This document shows, piece by piece, positions 8,262 through 16,987 of a stretch of 64,000 nucleotides of DNA. Position 1 is the stretch's first letter, and every line of letters begins with the position of its first letter. The DNA is from Tamlana crocina (GTDB taxonomy: Bacteria > Bacteroidota > Bacteroidia > Flavobacteriales > Flavobacteriaceae): the NCBI GenBank assembly GCA_040429635.1, contig CP158972.1, positions 2,428,001 to 2,492,000 on the forward strand, in the 5' to 3' direction. The translations under genes were made by a program, and so were the position numbers. Under the pieces are notes generated by a model, which did not search any database, was not told the origin of the DNA, and saw only the letters and a program-made list of their open reading frames with translations.

Positions 8262-10223
8262 TTATAAGCTTTCAAAAGTCTTTCTCGCTTCGGTTTCAAT
8301 ATTCAATTGGTTCACTCGGGCATCAACTTTTCGTTTAAAATCGGTATCGGCAATGGTGGCAACATTATCCAGGTAGCGCACCACTTCTTGACGACGGATT
8401 TCTGAAAAATCCAACCCTTTCATATTGGCCCGCATCAATTCTTGAAGCATGTTGAATTTGGTGTCATAATCTTTTTTAAAATAAATTTCGGGGTTTTCGA
8501 ACCAGTTTTCATCCAAATCAAAATCGGTCAGTCGCAACGAAATGGCACTTTGAATGTTCCGAACATCACGTGACGAGAAAAATGGAAACGCCTTTTGCAT
8601 GTCTTTATACAAATGCGCGTAAAATAAATGCTGATTGGTTTTAAATTGTTTTTCAACCCTATCGTAAATTTCATGTACGCGCGCTTCAGTAGGCTTTTCT
8701 ACCGTGTTGAGAATTTCACCCATATTTTTTGCTAAACCTTGGTCTTGCAAATAGCTGTAATTTTCAGGGCCTTGCATGTTTACAAAATCGGGCATGGTAT
8801 CGTCCAGTTTCCGCCACCATAAATGGTCTTGGTCCAAAAAATCGGTTTCGGTACGCGCACCATCGATTTTAAAACGCCCCTGAACACGTGAAATCACAGC
8901 CTTATCCAACATTTCTGGCAAATTGGTAAACAGCCCAATGGAACTGTTGCCGTAATTTACAGCATAGGCACCTTCGGTATATCGCAAAAACACGCCAATG
9001 ACTTCCTTTACACCTGCCGAAACACCTTGTGCGGTACGTTCCTGCAAATTGTTTTCGGCATCGTCAATGGGTGCAAAAATGAGTTTTGTGGGGTCTTGCA
9101 TGGGTTTCATCCACTCTACCATTTTTTCGGCCGAACCGCCTTGAAAGGTACTAATCAAAGTATCGGGCATCGGGTGGAATAAAAATGGAATATCCAAAGT
9201 ATCGCAGTGTTCCTTCAACCGGGTGGCAATAGCGGCGATGAGCATACTTTTTCCAGTACCCGGAATACCGTAGCCCATAAAAACAGGCATAAAACCGCCC
9301 AATTCTTGAAACGGATTTTTCTTTGCGGTAAAATCGTAACTCAACAAACGCTCGGTGAGTCGGCGTGCAAAATGTTTCGCATCACGATTACCAACAATTT
9401 GTTCGAATTGTATTTTATTGAATTCCACACTTTTTGCCGTGCCCTCAAAAACGTTGTTCCAGCCCGAAATGGCAAACTCCGATTTTTCAAGTTTGTAGGT
9501 TCGATCCACAATGGTATCGGTATATTCCAAAGTGCTTTTCCGAAGTTGTATTTCATCAATCAAAGCTTCAAAATACACCACCGTAAAATCAATCACATCC
9601 TTGTCGGACTTGATAATTTCGGGATGCCCCAAATACTTATCGTAGTAAAATAAAGCACACGAAATACCTTTGATGGGCAACAAAAACGACACCTCGGGAA
9701 TGCCAGCAAACTTTTGTTTCATGACACTCAAATCATCCGAAGCGTATGGTTTTAAATCGTTCAATATTTTATAGGCCGAAGCAAATAACATAAACGCCGT
9801 AGCGGTGTGCATCTTGCTTTCGTACTCCCGCTTTCCGTTGGTATCTAAGGCCGATTTGCTTTCATTTAATCGCGAAAGCCCCGAAGAATCGGAATAACTA
9901 TCTTTTACCCAAATGCCCAAAGTGATGCCTTCCTGAACTGCAAAAAGCGCTTGGTTCAAAAAAACAGGAATGGCCACCGAATCGGGCAACAAGCGTTTTT
10001 TTAATGCCAATATGGTTTTGGAGACCGAAGTAATCTGCGCTGTTTGCGTTCCGTTATTCACCCTCGATAGATATAGTAAAATAGACTCGTCCTTGGCATC
10101 TTTATCTCGGTTTTTGGCTCGCGAACCTTGCTCCCATTGCACACTTTTTAAATAGGAAGTGGCCTCATCGCGAAGCACATCGAGTTCTGATAATTTTATG
10201 GGGAATGTTGAGTTGTGTTCCAT
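8262..10223 (-). CDS. AAA family ATPase with atypical Walker B
   Basis: 653 residues. An N-terminal helical region of about 250 residues precedes a single AAA module: Walker A GYGIPGTGKS at about 317-326, a Walker B-like IFAPIDDAEN at about 383-392, a sensor-1-like FTNLPE at 432-437 and an arginine-finger-like SRVQGR at 445-450. The order and spacing match the classical AAA clade (compare the TN-P-x-x-L-D-x-A-x-x-x-R pattern). The usual catalytic DE is DD, and the loop before it carries a proline. The C-terminal 200 residues are helical. Partners are unknown; the adjacent coiled-coil and membrane proteins are the obvious candidates. No signal or membrane segment. Confidence 0.85.
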   Translation of the reverse strand: MEHNSTFPIKLSELDVLRDEATSYLKSVQWEQGSRAKNRDKDAKDESILLYLSRVNNGTQTAQITSVSKTILALKKRLLPDSVAIPVFLNQALFAVQEGITLGIWVKDSYSDSSGLSRLNESKSALDTNGKREYESKMHTATAFMLFASAYKILNDLKPYASDDLSVMKQKFAGIPEVSFLLPIKGISCALFYYDKYLGHPEIIKSDKDVIDFTVVYFEALIDEIQLRKSTLEYTDTIVDRTYKLEKSEFAISGWNNVFEGTAKSVEFNKIQFEQIVGNRDAKHFARRLTERLLSYDFTAKKNPFQELGGFMPVFMGYGIPGTGKSMLIAAIATRLKEHCDTLDIPFLFHPMPDTLISTFQGGSAEKMVEWMKPMQDPTKLIFAPIDDAENNLQERTAQGVSAGVKEVIGVFLRYTEGAYAVNYGNSSIGLFTNLPEMLDKAVISRVQGRFKIDGARTETDFLDQDHLWWRKLDDTMPDFVNMQGPENYSYLQDQGLAKNMGEILNTVEKPTEARVHEIYDRVEKQFKTNQHLFYAHLYKDMQKAFPFFSSRDVRNIQSAISLRLTDFDLDENWFENPEIYFKKDYDTKFNMLQELMRANMKGLDFSEIRRQEVVRYLDNVATIADTDFKRKVDARVNQLNIETEARKTFESL

Positions 10224-10249
10224 GTTTTCTAGTTTTCAGTTTCCTGTCT

Positions 10250-10277
10250 CAGTATCAGTTTAGAAAACTGAATACTG
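10250..10277. repeat. Hairpin repeat between the AAA and 354-residue genes
   Basis: CAGTATCAGTTT (10250-10261) pairs with AAACTGAATACTG (10265-10277) to give a 12-bp stem with one bulge and a tiny loop. A degenerate relative (AGTATTCAGTT) lies at about 11361-11371 in the next spacer upstream. There is no T-run, so a dispersed repeat or mRNA-stabilising hairpin fits better than a terminator. Confidence 0.5.
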
Positions 10278-10290
10278 TGACTGCGACTGT

Positions 10291-11355
10291 TTACTTTTTT
10301 AAATCTATTTTTAATTCAGCCACTTCAATAGGCGGTTTAGCTAAACTGTTCATAATTTCTGGCGTTTTGTTATACAGCAATTGAATGACCCGATGTGGTG
10401 CCAAAACATATTTTTGTTTAAACACATCGCCCCATTTTTGTAAAATTTGTTTGCTAAAAAATCCGCCTTCCTTAAATTCACTTTCCGAGGCCACTTCGTG
10501 GACTTTCAGTGACAGGGCATACGATTCCAGCGCCACTTCCTTTTTACCAATACTTTCTAAAATGGCGTGGGTAATTTTGTTTTCATCCTTGGCAAAAACG
10601 TTGTGCAAAGGTCCCAAATCGATGCGTTTTATCAATTTTGGAAATACTTTCGGGAGTTTTCGGTCAATGGTATGTGCCATCATGTCCAGGCTCATGTCGC
10701 GATCGGCCACCGTTTTTAAAACCTCATAAATCTCGTCTTTATAATCGTTGATGCTTTTGCCGTCAAAATCAAAGTACATAAAACAGATAAATGGACGGTT
10801 GTGTGAGACATCATAAAAACTCCAACTCGTTAACAAATCTGCTGGCGAATCTTCCTGAGCATTTAATATTTTCCCCTGTACAAACCGATTGAAAATATAT
10901 TGCTTGTTTACCGAAGTATAATACACAATAGAAGATGCCTGAAACAGCTTACTCTTTTTTACAGGTTCCTTTTTCCGCAGCAACGTATCCAAAAATTCCT
11001 CTTTCAGTTTGGCTATGGGCGTTAATTTGCCAATGTACTCGTCTCGCAATTCCAAATCATTGAACAAATACCGAAACTCCAAATAATTCGGAAACCCAGA
11101 ATCCGTCAAATCCACCTTCATATTATCCTCATCGTCATACATGTACTTGATGCGCATAGCCTCAACCGAGTACAGTAACAAATCGCAATATTGCTTAAAC
11201 AATTTCACTTCATCAGCATTACAAATGTTTTGGCGCTGCACCGCAACAATGAGTTCCTTAAAAGCAAAATCGACCATCTTATGGTAAAACACGTATTGCT
11301 CTTTCGAGTCTAAAATTGCAGAATCTAAAGGGGTTACAATATGGTTTATGGACAT
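10291..11355 (-). CDS. Hypothetical cytoplasmic protein, 354 residues
   Basis: Largely helical, Lys/Asp/Leu-rich protein without membrane segments or recognisable catalytic motif. It lies 67 bp upstream of the AAA ATPase gene and downstream of the coiled-coil gene, all leftward. The position suggests a dedicated partner or adaptor of the ATPase, but this is inference from order alone. The start at 11355 (MSINHIVTPLDSAIL) is the first ATG in the open frame. Confidence 0.7.
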   Translation of the reverse strand: MSINHIVTPLDSAILDSKEQYVFYHKMVDFAFKELIVAVQRQNICNADEVKLFKQYCDLLLYSVEAMRIKYMYDDEDNMKVDLTDSGFPNYLEFRYLFNDLELRDEYIGKLTPIAKLKEEFLDTLLRKKEPVKKSKLFQASSIVYYTSVNKQYIFNRFVQGKILNAQEDSPADLLTSWSFYDVSHNRPFICFMYFDFDGKSINDYKDEIYEVLKTVADRDMSLDMMAHTIDRKLPKVFPKLIKRIDLGPLHNVFAKDENKITHAILESIGKKEVALESYALSLKVHEVASESEFKEGGFFSKQILQKWGDVFKQKYVLAPHRVIQLLYNKTPEIMNSLAKPPIEVAELKIDLKK

Positions 11356-11428
11356 GGTTTAGTATTCAGTTCTCAGTCTTCAGTAGGCAGTTTTGCTACG
11401 AACACACTCATATTTTAGTTAATTTTTT

Positions 11429-11515
11429 GGGCGTTACCACAAGGGTCGGGCTTTCCGTTACAATCTTTTTATTCGTTCCTCATAAAAAGGATTTTCACTG
11501 CAATCCCTAACGCAA
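11429..11515 (-). ncRNA. Structured RNA candidate in spacer (flavobacterial repeat type)
   Basis: On the minus strand, GCGTTA-GGG at the 5' end pairs with CCC-(6 nt)-TAACGC at the 3' end (plus-strand positions 11505-11513 and 11431-11445). An inner arm AATCCTTTTTAT / ATAAAAAGATT (11482-11493 with 11462-11472) pairs with one bulge. The nested stems and the conserved-looking single-stranded words ATTGCAGTG and AACGGAAAGCCCG suggest a folded RNA. It could belong to the flavo-1 class or to a dispersed structured repeat; I cannot check a covariance model. Confidence 0.4.
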
Positions 11516-11570
11516 ATGCCACCCGCAGGCCTCCGAAAGAGAGGAAACGTTGCGGCAATGACAAATTAGT

Positions 11571-12914
11571 TTAAGATAACAAATCGTCAGCTCCAGCATC
11601 CGGTTTTGGTTTTCCGGCAGGTTTACCAGCATCGCCCGCAGGCTTGTTGGCATCAGCTTTATAGTAATCTTCAAAAATCTCTTTCATATCAATGCCATAG
11701 CGCTCCGCAAAGTTCTTTTGTATTTCGCCATCCTTGGCACGAATTTCCTGCAAAGCTTCGGCATAACTGCTGTAAACGCCTTGCATCACCTTTTCGTGCA
11801 CCGGAATGTTGTCCATCATATCCTGACGCGCTTTGGCACTGGCCGTATGCATCGAGGCCAAAGTTTCTCCAATGTGCTCGTCGGTCTTAACACCCAAATG
11901 CTCTAAAATGGCCGCAAATTCTTGGTCGGTTCTGGCTTTTAAAGCCACTACGTAACCATCGTAATATTTCAATCGCTCTTCGGTATCACTCTTTAATTTA
12001 GCACGGTGTGTTTGTAAATTGCTGCGCAGTGAAGTTAAAACCTTAATGGTCAAATTGTGTTTGTGCACAAAACTATCTTTACTCGCAGCAAGTGTAGTGT
12101 ACGCATTTTTAAGGCCTTCCAATTCCTCTACTTTTTGTTCCAATTCGGTAACCTTACCAACGGCTTGAGCATAATCGGCCGATTGTTTATCTGCAATATC
12201 CTCCAATTCTTGGCGGGCTTGTTTCAACAGTGCATATTGTTCTTCCAATTTGGCCTCCACTTCCTTTTTCTTTTCCAACGCCTTAGTGTGGTTTTTAGTG
12301 GCTTCAACAATGGCATCCTGCAATTTATCTTCCACCTCTTTTATTTCAACCTCGCGGTTTTTTAAACGGCTAACGGCAGCTTGCGATTTGTACGACAGCT
12401 CGCCCAAAAGTGTTTGCACATCGGCACTTTCAATACGCTCCTGAAACATAGCCTTTGCCTTGTTATCGGCGGCAGCACGTGTTTTTTCGGCTGCTTTAAG
12501 CGTTTCTTCGGCTTTCTTGATTTTACTTTTCCGTCCCCAAAGATTGTTCCACCAAGTATCTGGCTTCGCCTCGGCATCCTCCAATTCAATTTTGGCTCGC
12601 TCTAATGCTTTTTGGGCATCGTCAATCACCTTTTGCTCTGTAGCGTTCAGCGACGAGAATTTTTCGAAAATAATACCGACTTCATCTTGGTAATCGGTTA
12701 AATCCTTAATGGCATCCAAAAGTGTAGTTCGGTCTTTTTCGGCCATGTGTACCACATCATCCAAAGTGGCATTGAGTATTTTTTGACGCACTTCGGGATC
12801 GTCCTCTTGCGACAATTTAGATTTCATCGTGTCAATGGCCTTACCCCAATTGACATCAACTTTTTCGGTTTTTTCGTTTGAAGAGGTTTCTAATAAATCA
12901 AAATCGTCTGACAT
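11571..12914 (-). CDS. Long coiled-coil protein
   Basis: 447 residues, soluble and acidic. Residues about 95-150 and 175-310 have clear heptad character (KKEVEAKLEEQYALLKQARQ), separated by a Trp-rich patch (TWWNNLWGRK). The C-terminus carries a low-complexity KPAGDAGKPAGKPKPDAG linker ending DDLLS. No enzyme motif. The general shape recalls TelA-type (toxic-anion resistance) and PspA-like coiled-coil proteins, but I see no diagnostic residues for either. It is the first gene of the leftward cluster that contains the AAA ATPase, 215 bp upstream of the next gene across a repeat-rich spacer. Confidence 0.75.
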   Translation of the reverse strand: MSDDFDLLETSSNEKTEKVDVNWGKAIDTMKSKLSQEDDPEVRQKILNATLDDVVHMAEKDRTTLLDAIKDLTDYQDEVGIIFEKFSSLNATEQKVIDDAQKALERAKIELEDAEAKPDTWWNNLWGRKSKIKKAEETLKAAEKTRAAADNKAKAMFQERIESADVQTLLGELSYKSQAAVSRLKNREVEIKEVEDKLQDAIVEATKNHTKALEKKKEVEAKLEEQYALLKQARQELEDIADKQSADYAQAVGKVTELEQKVEELEGLKNAYTTLAASKDSFVHKHNLTIKVLTSLRSNLQTHRAKLKSDTEERLKYYDGYVVALKARTDQEFAAILEHLGVKTDEHIGETLASMHTASAKARQDMMDNIPVHEKVMQGVYSSYAEALQEIRAKDGEIQKNFAERYGIDMKEIFEDYYKADANKPAGDAGKPAGKPKPDAGADDLLS

Positions 12915-13139
12915 GGTATGTTTAGTGTTTAAAGTTGAACAATTTTACGCACAAGCAATTTCGACATTTTTTTTTGAAATCAAAATTTTAATGCTCAAAT
13001 AGTAAGTATCCGTTCACGTTAAATTGTTACAATATTATACCAACTTGTGAAAACTTAGTGAATAACTTGTATTAATTTTCAACTACCAATCGATAAATTG
13101 TACTATATTTGATTTGCTGTTAATCCATTACTTAGAAAC

Positions 13140-13391
13140 ATGGTATCAATCCAAATCTTTAATTTTTCTTCAAAATCCCTTCTGTTTTTTGGAGCTGCCA
13201 CCACCACATTATTATTATCGGTGGGTGCTTTTTTTATCATTTTATTGCTTTTAGGTTTACGGAAATCGTACAAACTGAAAAAGGAAAATGACCGCTTAGA
13301 AGCTATGAACCGAAAGATTGCCGAAGAAAAAGACAAACCCTATCGCGACTTTACCGAGGGCCATATGTATGGCGGTGGAGGGGATAGTTAA
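13140..13391 (+). CDS. Small single-span membrane protein
   Basis: 83 residues: one hydrophobic helix at about 14-40 (LLFFGAATTTLLLSVGAFFI), then a basic and helical segment (KSYKLKKENDRLEAMNRKIAEEKDK) and a Gly-rich tail (YGGGGDS). The ATG at 13140 follows a TATATTTG box at 13104-13111. It is divergent from the coiled-coil gene. A reading frame on the opposite strand (13103-13336) is rejected because it lacks a plausible start context and the plus-strand product has a coherent membrane-protein pattern. Function unknown. Confidence 0.65.
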   Translation: MVSIQIFNFSSKSLLFFGAATTTLLLSVGAFFIILLLLGLRKSYKLKKENDRLEAMNRKIAEEKDKPYRDFTEGHMYGGGGDS

Positions 13392-13589
13392 AAAAACTAG
13401 CCACAACACCGGTAACCGTTGCACAAGCCCATAATTTTGTAAAAACATGATACAAAAACGCCTATTTTAAGGGCATTTGTTGTTTTTGAATGTAACTTAT
13501 GGTCTCAATTCCAGGTGCCCCTATGGGCCTAAAATGGCTTCTATAGCAGCCTTAAAACAATAAAAAACGAAAACAGCTAGTACAGTAAA

Positions 13590-14093
13590 TCACTTTTTCA
13601 TAAACATACATGCAAAGTAGTAAACACCGCCATCATTTTTTTCAGCGGAAACATTAAAATGGGTAAAATTCCCCTCAATACCCTTTCTGTGCACCGCGCT
13701 GTTTAGCCAAGCATTCACCACATCTTCCGCCGAATGATACCCACTGGCTACAATTTCGTAAACACTTTTAGCTCCAGCATACTGCATTAAATTATATTCA
13801 CGCTCTAAATAGTTATCGTGCGACAACCGACTTGCGTTGATCATAAAACCAGTATGGATATATACTTGTGTTCTTATGGCGTCTGACCGCTTCAGCACGC
13901 TCAAACCCTTGGAGCGTCTATGGGATAGAATTTCATCTAAAATAGTAATTTCAAATCGGCTGAGCGCCTTGGCCTCATCGGGTAACACCTTTTGATTTGG
14001 GCTGGGCTTAAAATACTCGGTTTCGGGTGAGCACGAAATAAACCCCAAGCTTAACGCTAAGAGCATTAATAATTTGCTATTAATAACATTCAT
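13590..14093 (-). CDS. CAP/SCP-domain lipoprotein
   Basis: The ATG at 14093 is preferred over the upstream one at 14135 because it gives a proper lipoprotein signal (MNVINSKLLMLLALSLGFIS then Cys). The mature protein contains a CAP (cysteine-rich secretory/PR-1) domain: a first helix with LSRFEITILDEILSHRRSKG, the RLSHDNYLER segment and the EIVASGY...AWLNSAVHRKGI block. Bacterial CAP proteins are secreted and poorly understood. Expected location is the outer membrane or periplasm. A candidate -7 element (TAATTTTG on the minus strand, 14152-14159) lies upstream. Confidence 0.75.
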   Translation of the reverse strand: MNVINSKLLMLLALSLGFISCSPETEYFKPSPNQKVLPDEAKALSRFEITILDEILSHRRSKGLSVLKRSDAIRTQVYIHTGFMINASRLSHDNYLEREYNLMQYAGAKSVYEIVASGYHSAEDVVNAWLNSAVHRKGIEGNFTHFNVSAEKNDGGVYYFACMFMKK

Positions 14094-14664
14094 GATTGAG
14101 AGACTGCACCACAACTGCATGTTTTTGTAGCGCAAGGTTTTTTTCAGAATGCAAAATTACCCTTCAACGCATATTAGAGCACTAAAATTTCTGTTAATAA
14201 AAACCGCTTTGTGTCATGGCTATCTCGCCTTTAAACTAAAAACCAGTAATAAATAGTCTTTCATCGAAATGATAATATCTTTCGAGACGTCAATTTTCAG
14301 TCTAAAATGAAATTATAATATGATTTTAAAATAAAGTTTGACTTATGCTAAAAAAACAGAGAGTTAAAGTAGTATGCTGAAATTGACGGAAGATAAACTT
14401 TAAATGAATATGAATTAAAACAAAACTTAATAGCTATAAACAAAATTGTGTTTCCTCTTTATTTAAAAAAAAGTATTCAATCCATAAAATATTTCACAAT
14501 AAAATCTGTTAAATACACAGTTAAGCTACCGTTAATCTAAAAACCAATAATTAACAATAACACAACATTTAATTTCTATAATTTAGTATTGAGGTTAATT
14601 TTCAACTGACTTAATTTTGAAAACAACGTTCCCTTTTAGTTGTTTTCGTCCTAAAACCCTACTT
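14094..14664. other. AT-rich intergenic region with a distant inverted repeat
   Basis: About 570 bases without a credible gene. CGTCAATTTTCAG (14288-14300) is nearly matched in inverted orientation by CTGAAATTGACG (14377-14388). Otherwise the region is AT-rich and should hold divergent promoter sequences for the CAP lipoprotein and deoC. Nothing else was recognised. Confidence 0.5.
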
Positions 14665-15405
14665 ATGAATATTTCAAATTACATTGATTATACTTTATTG
14701 AAACCAGATGCCACAAGTCGCAACATCATGCAACTTTGTGAAATAGCAACCGAAAATAATTATTACAGTATTTGCGTTAACAGTTGTTATGTTTCATTGG
14801 CCAATCAGCTTTTGGGTCAATCTGATGTAAAAATTTGTTCAACGGTAGGCTTTCCTTTGGGATCGATGTCTACAGCCGCAAAAGTGTTCGAAGCCGAAAA
14901 GGCAATAGAAGACGGTGCCAGTGAAATCGACATGGTCATCAATATTGGCTATTTGAAAAGCGGCAACTACATGGCTGTTTTAAAAGATATTACTGATGTA
15001 AAATTAGCTATTGGCAGAGCCCCATTGAAGGCCATTATTGAAGTTTCAGAATTAAGTAAAAACGAAATCATAAAAGCCTGCGAAATCTGTTTGGATGCTA
15101 ATGTTGATTTCATCAAAACCTCATCCGGATTTTCAAAAAGCGGTGCGACCTTAACCGCCGTGAAAATCATTAAAAAAACAATAAAAAACCGAGCTAAGAT
15201 TAAAGCAGCTGGTGGTATTCGCGACTTCGAAACGGCCATTAAATATATTGATGCTGGAGCTGATAGAATTGGAACATCAACCGCTATTAAATCGGAAGAT
15301 GACGGTACTATCCTTAGAAACACCAAAATTTTTAAGTACTACATCGAGCAGGCCAACCAAGCAAAAAGAGAGGCCGTAGCCAAAGAAAAATCAGTTACTC
15401 GATAG
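14665..15405 (+). CDS. deoC: Deoxyribose-phosphate aldolase
   Basis: The start at 14665 (MNISNYIDYTLLKPDAT) is chosen over the in-frame ATG at 14617 because it aligns with the family's normal N-terminus; this gives 246 residues. Class I aldolase: the Schiff-base lysine lies in DFIKTSSGFS, a second conserved lysine in KAAGGIRD, and the catalytic aspartate in the EIDMVINIGYLKSG block. It splits 2-deoxyribose-5-phosphate to glyceraldehyde-3-phosphate and acetaldehyde in deoxynucleoside salvage. It converges on pxpC with only 6 bp between the stops. Confidence 0.93.
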   Translation: MNISNYIDYTLLKPDATSRNIMQLCEIATENNYYSICVNSCYVSLANQLLGQSDVKICSTVGFPLGSMSTAAKVFEAEKAIEDGASEIDMVINIGYLKSGNYMAVLKDITDVKLAIGRAPLKAIIEVSELSKNEIIKACEICLDANVDFIKTSSGFSKSGATLTAVKIIKKTIKNRAKIKAAGGIRDFETAIKYIDAGADRIGTSTAIKSEDDGTILRNTKIFKYYIEQANQAKREAVAKEKSVTR

Positions 15406-15411
15406 CCAGTT

Positions 15412-16272
15412 CTACAACAGCATCATAAAGCTTACGGTTTGACCAGTAAACTTTTGAGCCATAACATTCAATGCATTATCTGCCAATTGGAGCACCCGAG
15501 GATAGCCCCCAGTTGTTTGACAATCGCGCATTAAAATGATAAGCTTACCAGAAGGCGTTAACTGCACTGTTCCTGGCATAACGGCTGAAGTGATAATGGG
15601 ATCCAATTTATTTTCAAAGCGTCCTTCCAATTGGTAAGCCATACGGTTGTTGTCTTTTGAAATGCTGAATTTGGTTTTCAACAAAGTTTTTTGCTGAGTT
15701 ATTGTCAGTCTGTCAAACTCAGGCCCTTTAAAAACCTCAAGGGTTTCGGACGACAAATAGCTTTTATCGATCTTAATCTGGGCGTGTTTACGCGAATGAC
15801 CAAATGGTAAATTCTCAACAGGCAGTATTTCTCCTTTTTTAAGAACCTGAGCATGGGTGATGGGCACGTACATGCTTCGACTGTTCAAAATCTTTTCGGT
15901 TTTAAAGCCGCTTAAAATCCCCAAATAACTCCTGAAACCCGATTGTAATTTCCCGAAGGACAACACATCCCCTTGTTTCACGGCCACAGCCTTATTGATC
16001 GGAATTTTTTTTTTGTTCAATTCAGGACTCATATTTGCTCCCGAAATGCTAATTAAAGTATCGCATTCAAATTGAAGCGACGCTCCTGTCATGGTCATTT
16101 CAATAACGGCAGCATTCTCATCGTTGCCGAGCAGCATATTCACTATTTTGGCTGCGTAATGATCCATAGTACCCGAATAAGGCACCCCAAATTCTTGATA
16201 GCCTGTACGCCCAAAATCCTGCACCGTAGAATACAACCCTGGCTTTAGCACCTTAACCATCAAGCACCTCAC
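15412..16272 (-). CDS. pxpC: 5-oxoprolinase subunit C (biotin-dependent carboxyltransferase-like)
   Basis: 286 residues with the family start VKVLKPGLYSTVQDFGRTGY and the GVPYSGTMDHYAAKIVNMLL and QTTGGYPRVLQLAD blocks. Together with PxpA and PxpB it makes the ATP-dependent prokaryotic 5-oxoprolinase, which opens pyroglutamate to glutamate. The annotated start overlaps pxpB by 20 bp; an alternative ATG at 16260 (MVKVLKPG) still overlaps by 8 bp and matches homologous starts better. Overlapping frames argue for co-translation with pxpB. Confidence 0.9.
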   Translation of the reverse strand: MRCLMVKVLKPGLYSTVQDFGRTGYQEFGVPYSGTMDHYAAKIVNMLLGNDENAAVIEMTMTGASLQFECDTLISISGANMSPELNKKKIPINKAVAVKQGDVLSFGKLQSGFRSYLGILSGFKTEKILNSRSMYVPITHAQVLKKGEILPVENLPFGHSRKHAQIKIDKSYLSSETLEVFKGPEFDRLTITQQKTLLKTKFSISKDNNRMAYQLEGRFENKLDPIITSAVMPGTVQLTPSGKLIILMRDCQTTGGYPRVLQLADNALNVMAQKFTGQTVSFMMLL

Positions 16273-16984
16273 TTTCTATTTGAAATACACCGGCATTCAC
16301 CAACGCTTTGATATTTTGATGCTCCTTTAAATCAATGAAATAGAATTTAATGTGGTCGCCCGCCTTGGCAAAACAAGGAGTTTCGTTTTTTACATTGAAA
16401 AAATTTACGGGACTATTACCAATAATGTTCCACCCGCCAGGACTGGCACTTGGATAAACCCCTGTTTGGTTTCCCCCAATGGCCACCGAGCCTTTTTCAA
16501 TTTGTAATCGGGGGGTGGCTTTCCGCGGTGTGGCCAAACGCTCGTCCAATCCACCTAAATATAAAAATCCGGGTAAAAACCCAATAAAATAAACGGTGTA
16601 AATGGTTTGGGAATGCAAGTTTACAATTTCATCTTCCGATAGGTTTTTAGCTTTCGAAATACTTTCTAAATCCACACCAAATTGAGCATCATAACACACC
16701 GGAATATGCCATAAAGTCGATTTAAGTTTTTTACTTTTTTCTTCAGAAGAATAAATGGATTTCAACCTTAAAACCTCATTATCAAAACCATTTTCAAATC
16801 GGCTATAAATAATCAACAAGGAGTGATACGATGAGCGCGCTTCAACAATATTTTCAGTGGCATTTGAGTTTAATTTCGATTTAAACCACAACACATCATT
16901 CAATGTTGCTTCATCAATTGAGGCCGGCCACTCCACTAAAATCCCATGCTGCCCGTAAGGTTTATAAATCAGTTTAAACTTCAT
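16253..16984 (-). CDS. pxpB: 5-oxoprolinase subunit B (KipI-like)
   Basis: 243 residues. The C-terminal signature GFLPGFLYLGGLDERLATPR followed by LQIEKGSVAIGGNQTGVYP and PGGWNIIGNSP is diagnostic of the PxpB/KipI (allophanate hydrolase subunit 1) fold. It pairs with PxpC, whose frame overlaps this gene's 3' end. The start is 3 bp from the pxpA stop. KipI-type kinase inhibition is known in Bacillus, but the pxpABC order favours the oxoprolinase role. Confidence 0.9.
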   Translation of the reverse strand: MKFKLIYKPYGQHGILVEWPASIDEATLNDVLWFKSKLNSNATENIVEARSSYHSLLIIYSRFENGFDNEVLRLKSIYSSEEKSKKLKSTLWHIPVCYDAQFGVDLESISKAKNLSEDEIVNLHSQTIYTVYFIGFLPGFLYLGGLDERLATPRKATPRLQIEKGSVAIGGNQTGVYPSASPGGWNIIGNSPVNFFNVKNETPCFAKAGDHIKFYFIDLKEHQNIKALVNAGVFQIESEVLDG

Positions 16985-16987
16985 GCA

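Noticed and set aside
9207-9653. 148-codon plus-strand frame inside the AAA ATPase gene
   Set aside because: Shadow of the ATPase; it covers the reverse complement of the Walker A region.
13103-13336. 77-codon minus-strand frame over the small membrane protein
   Set aside because: The plus-strand product has a clear membrane helix and charged tail; the opposite one looks random.
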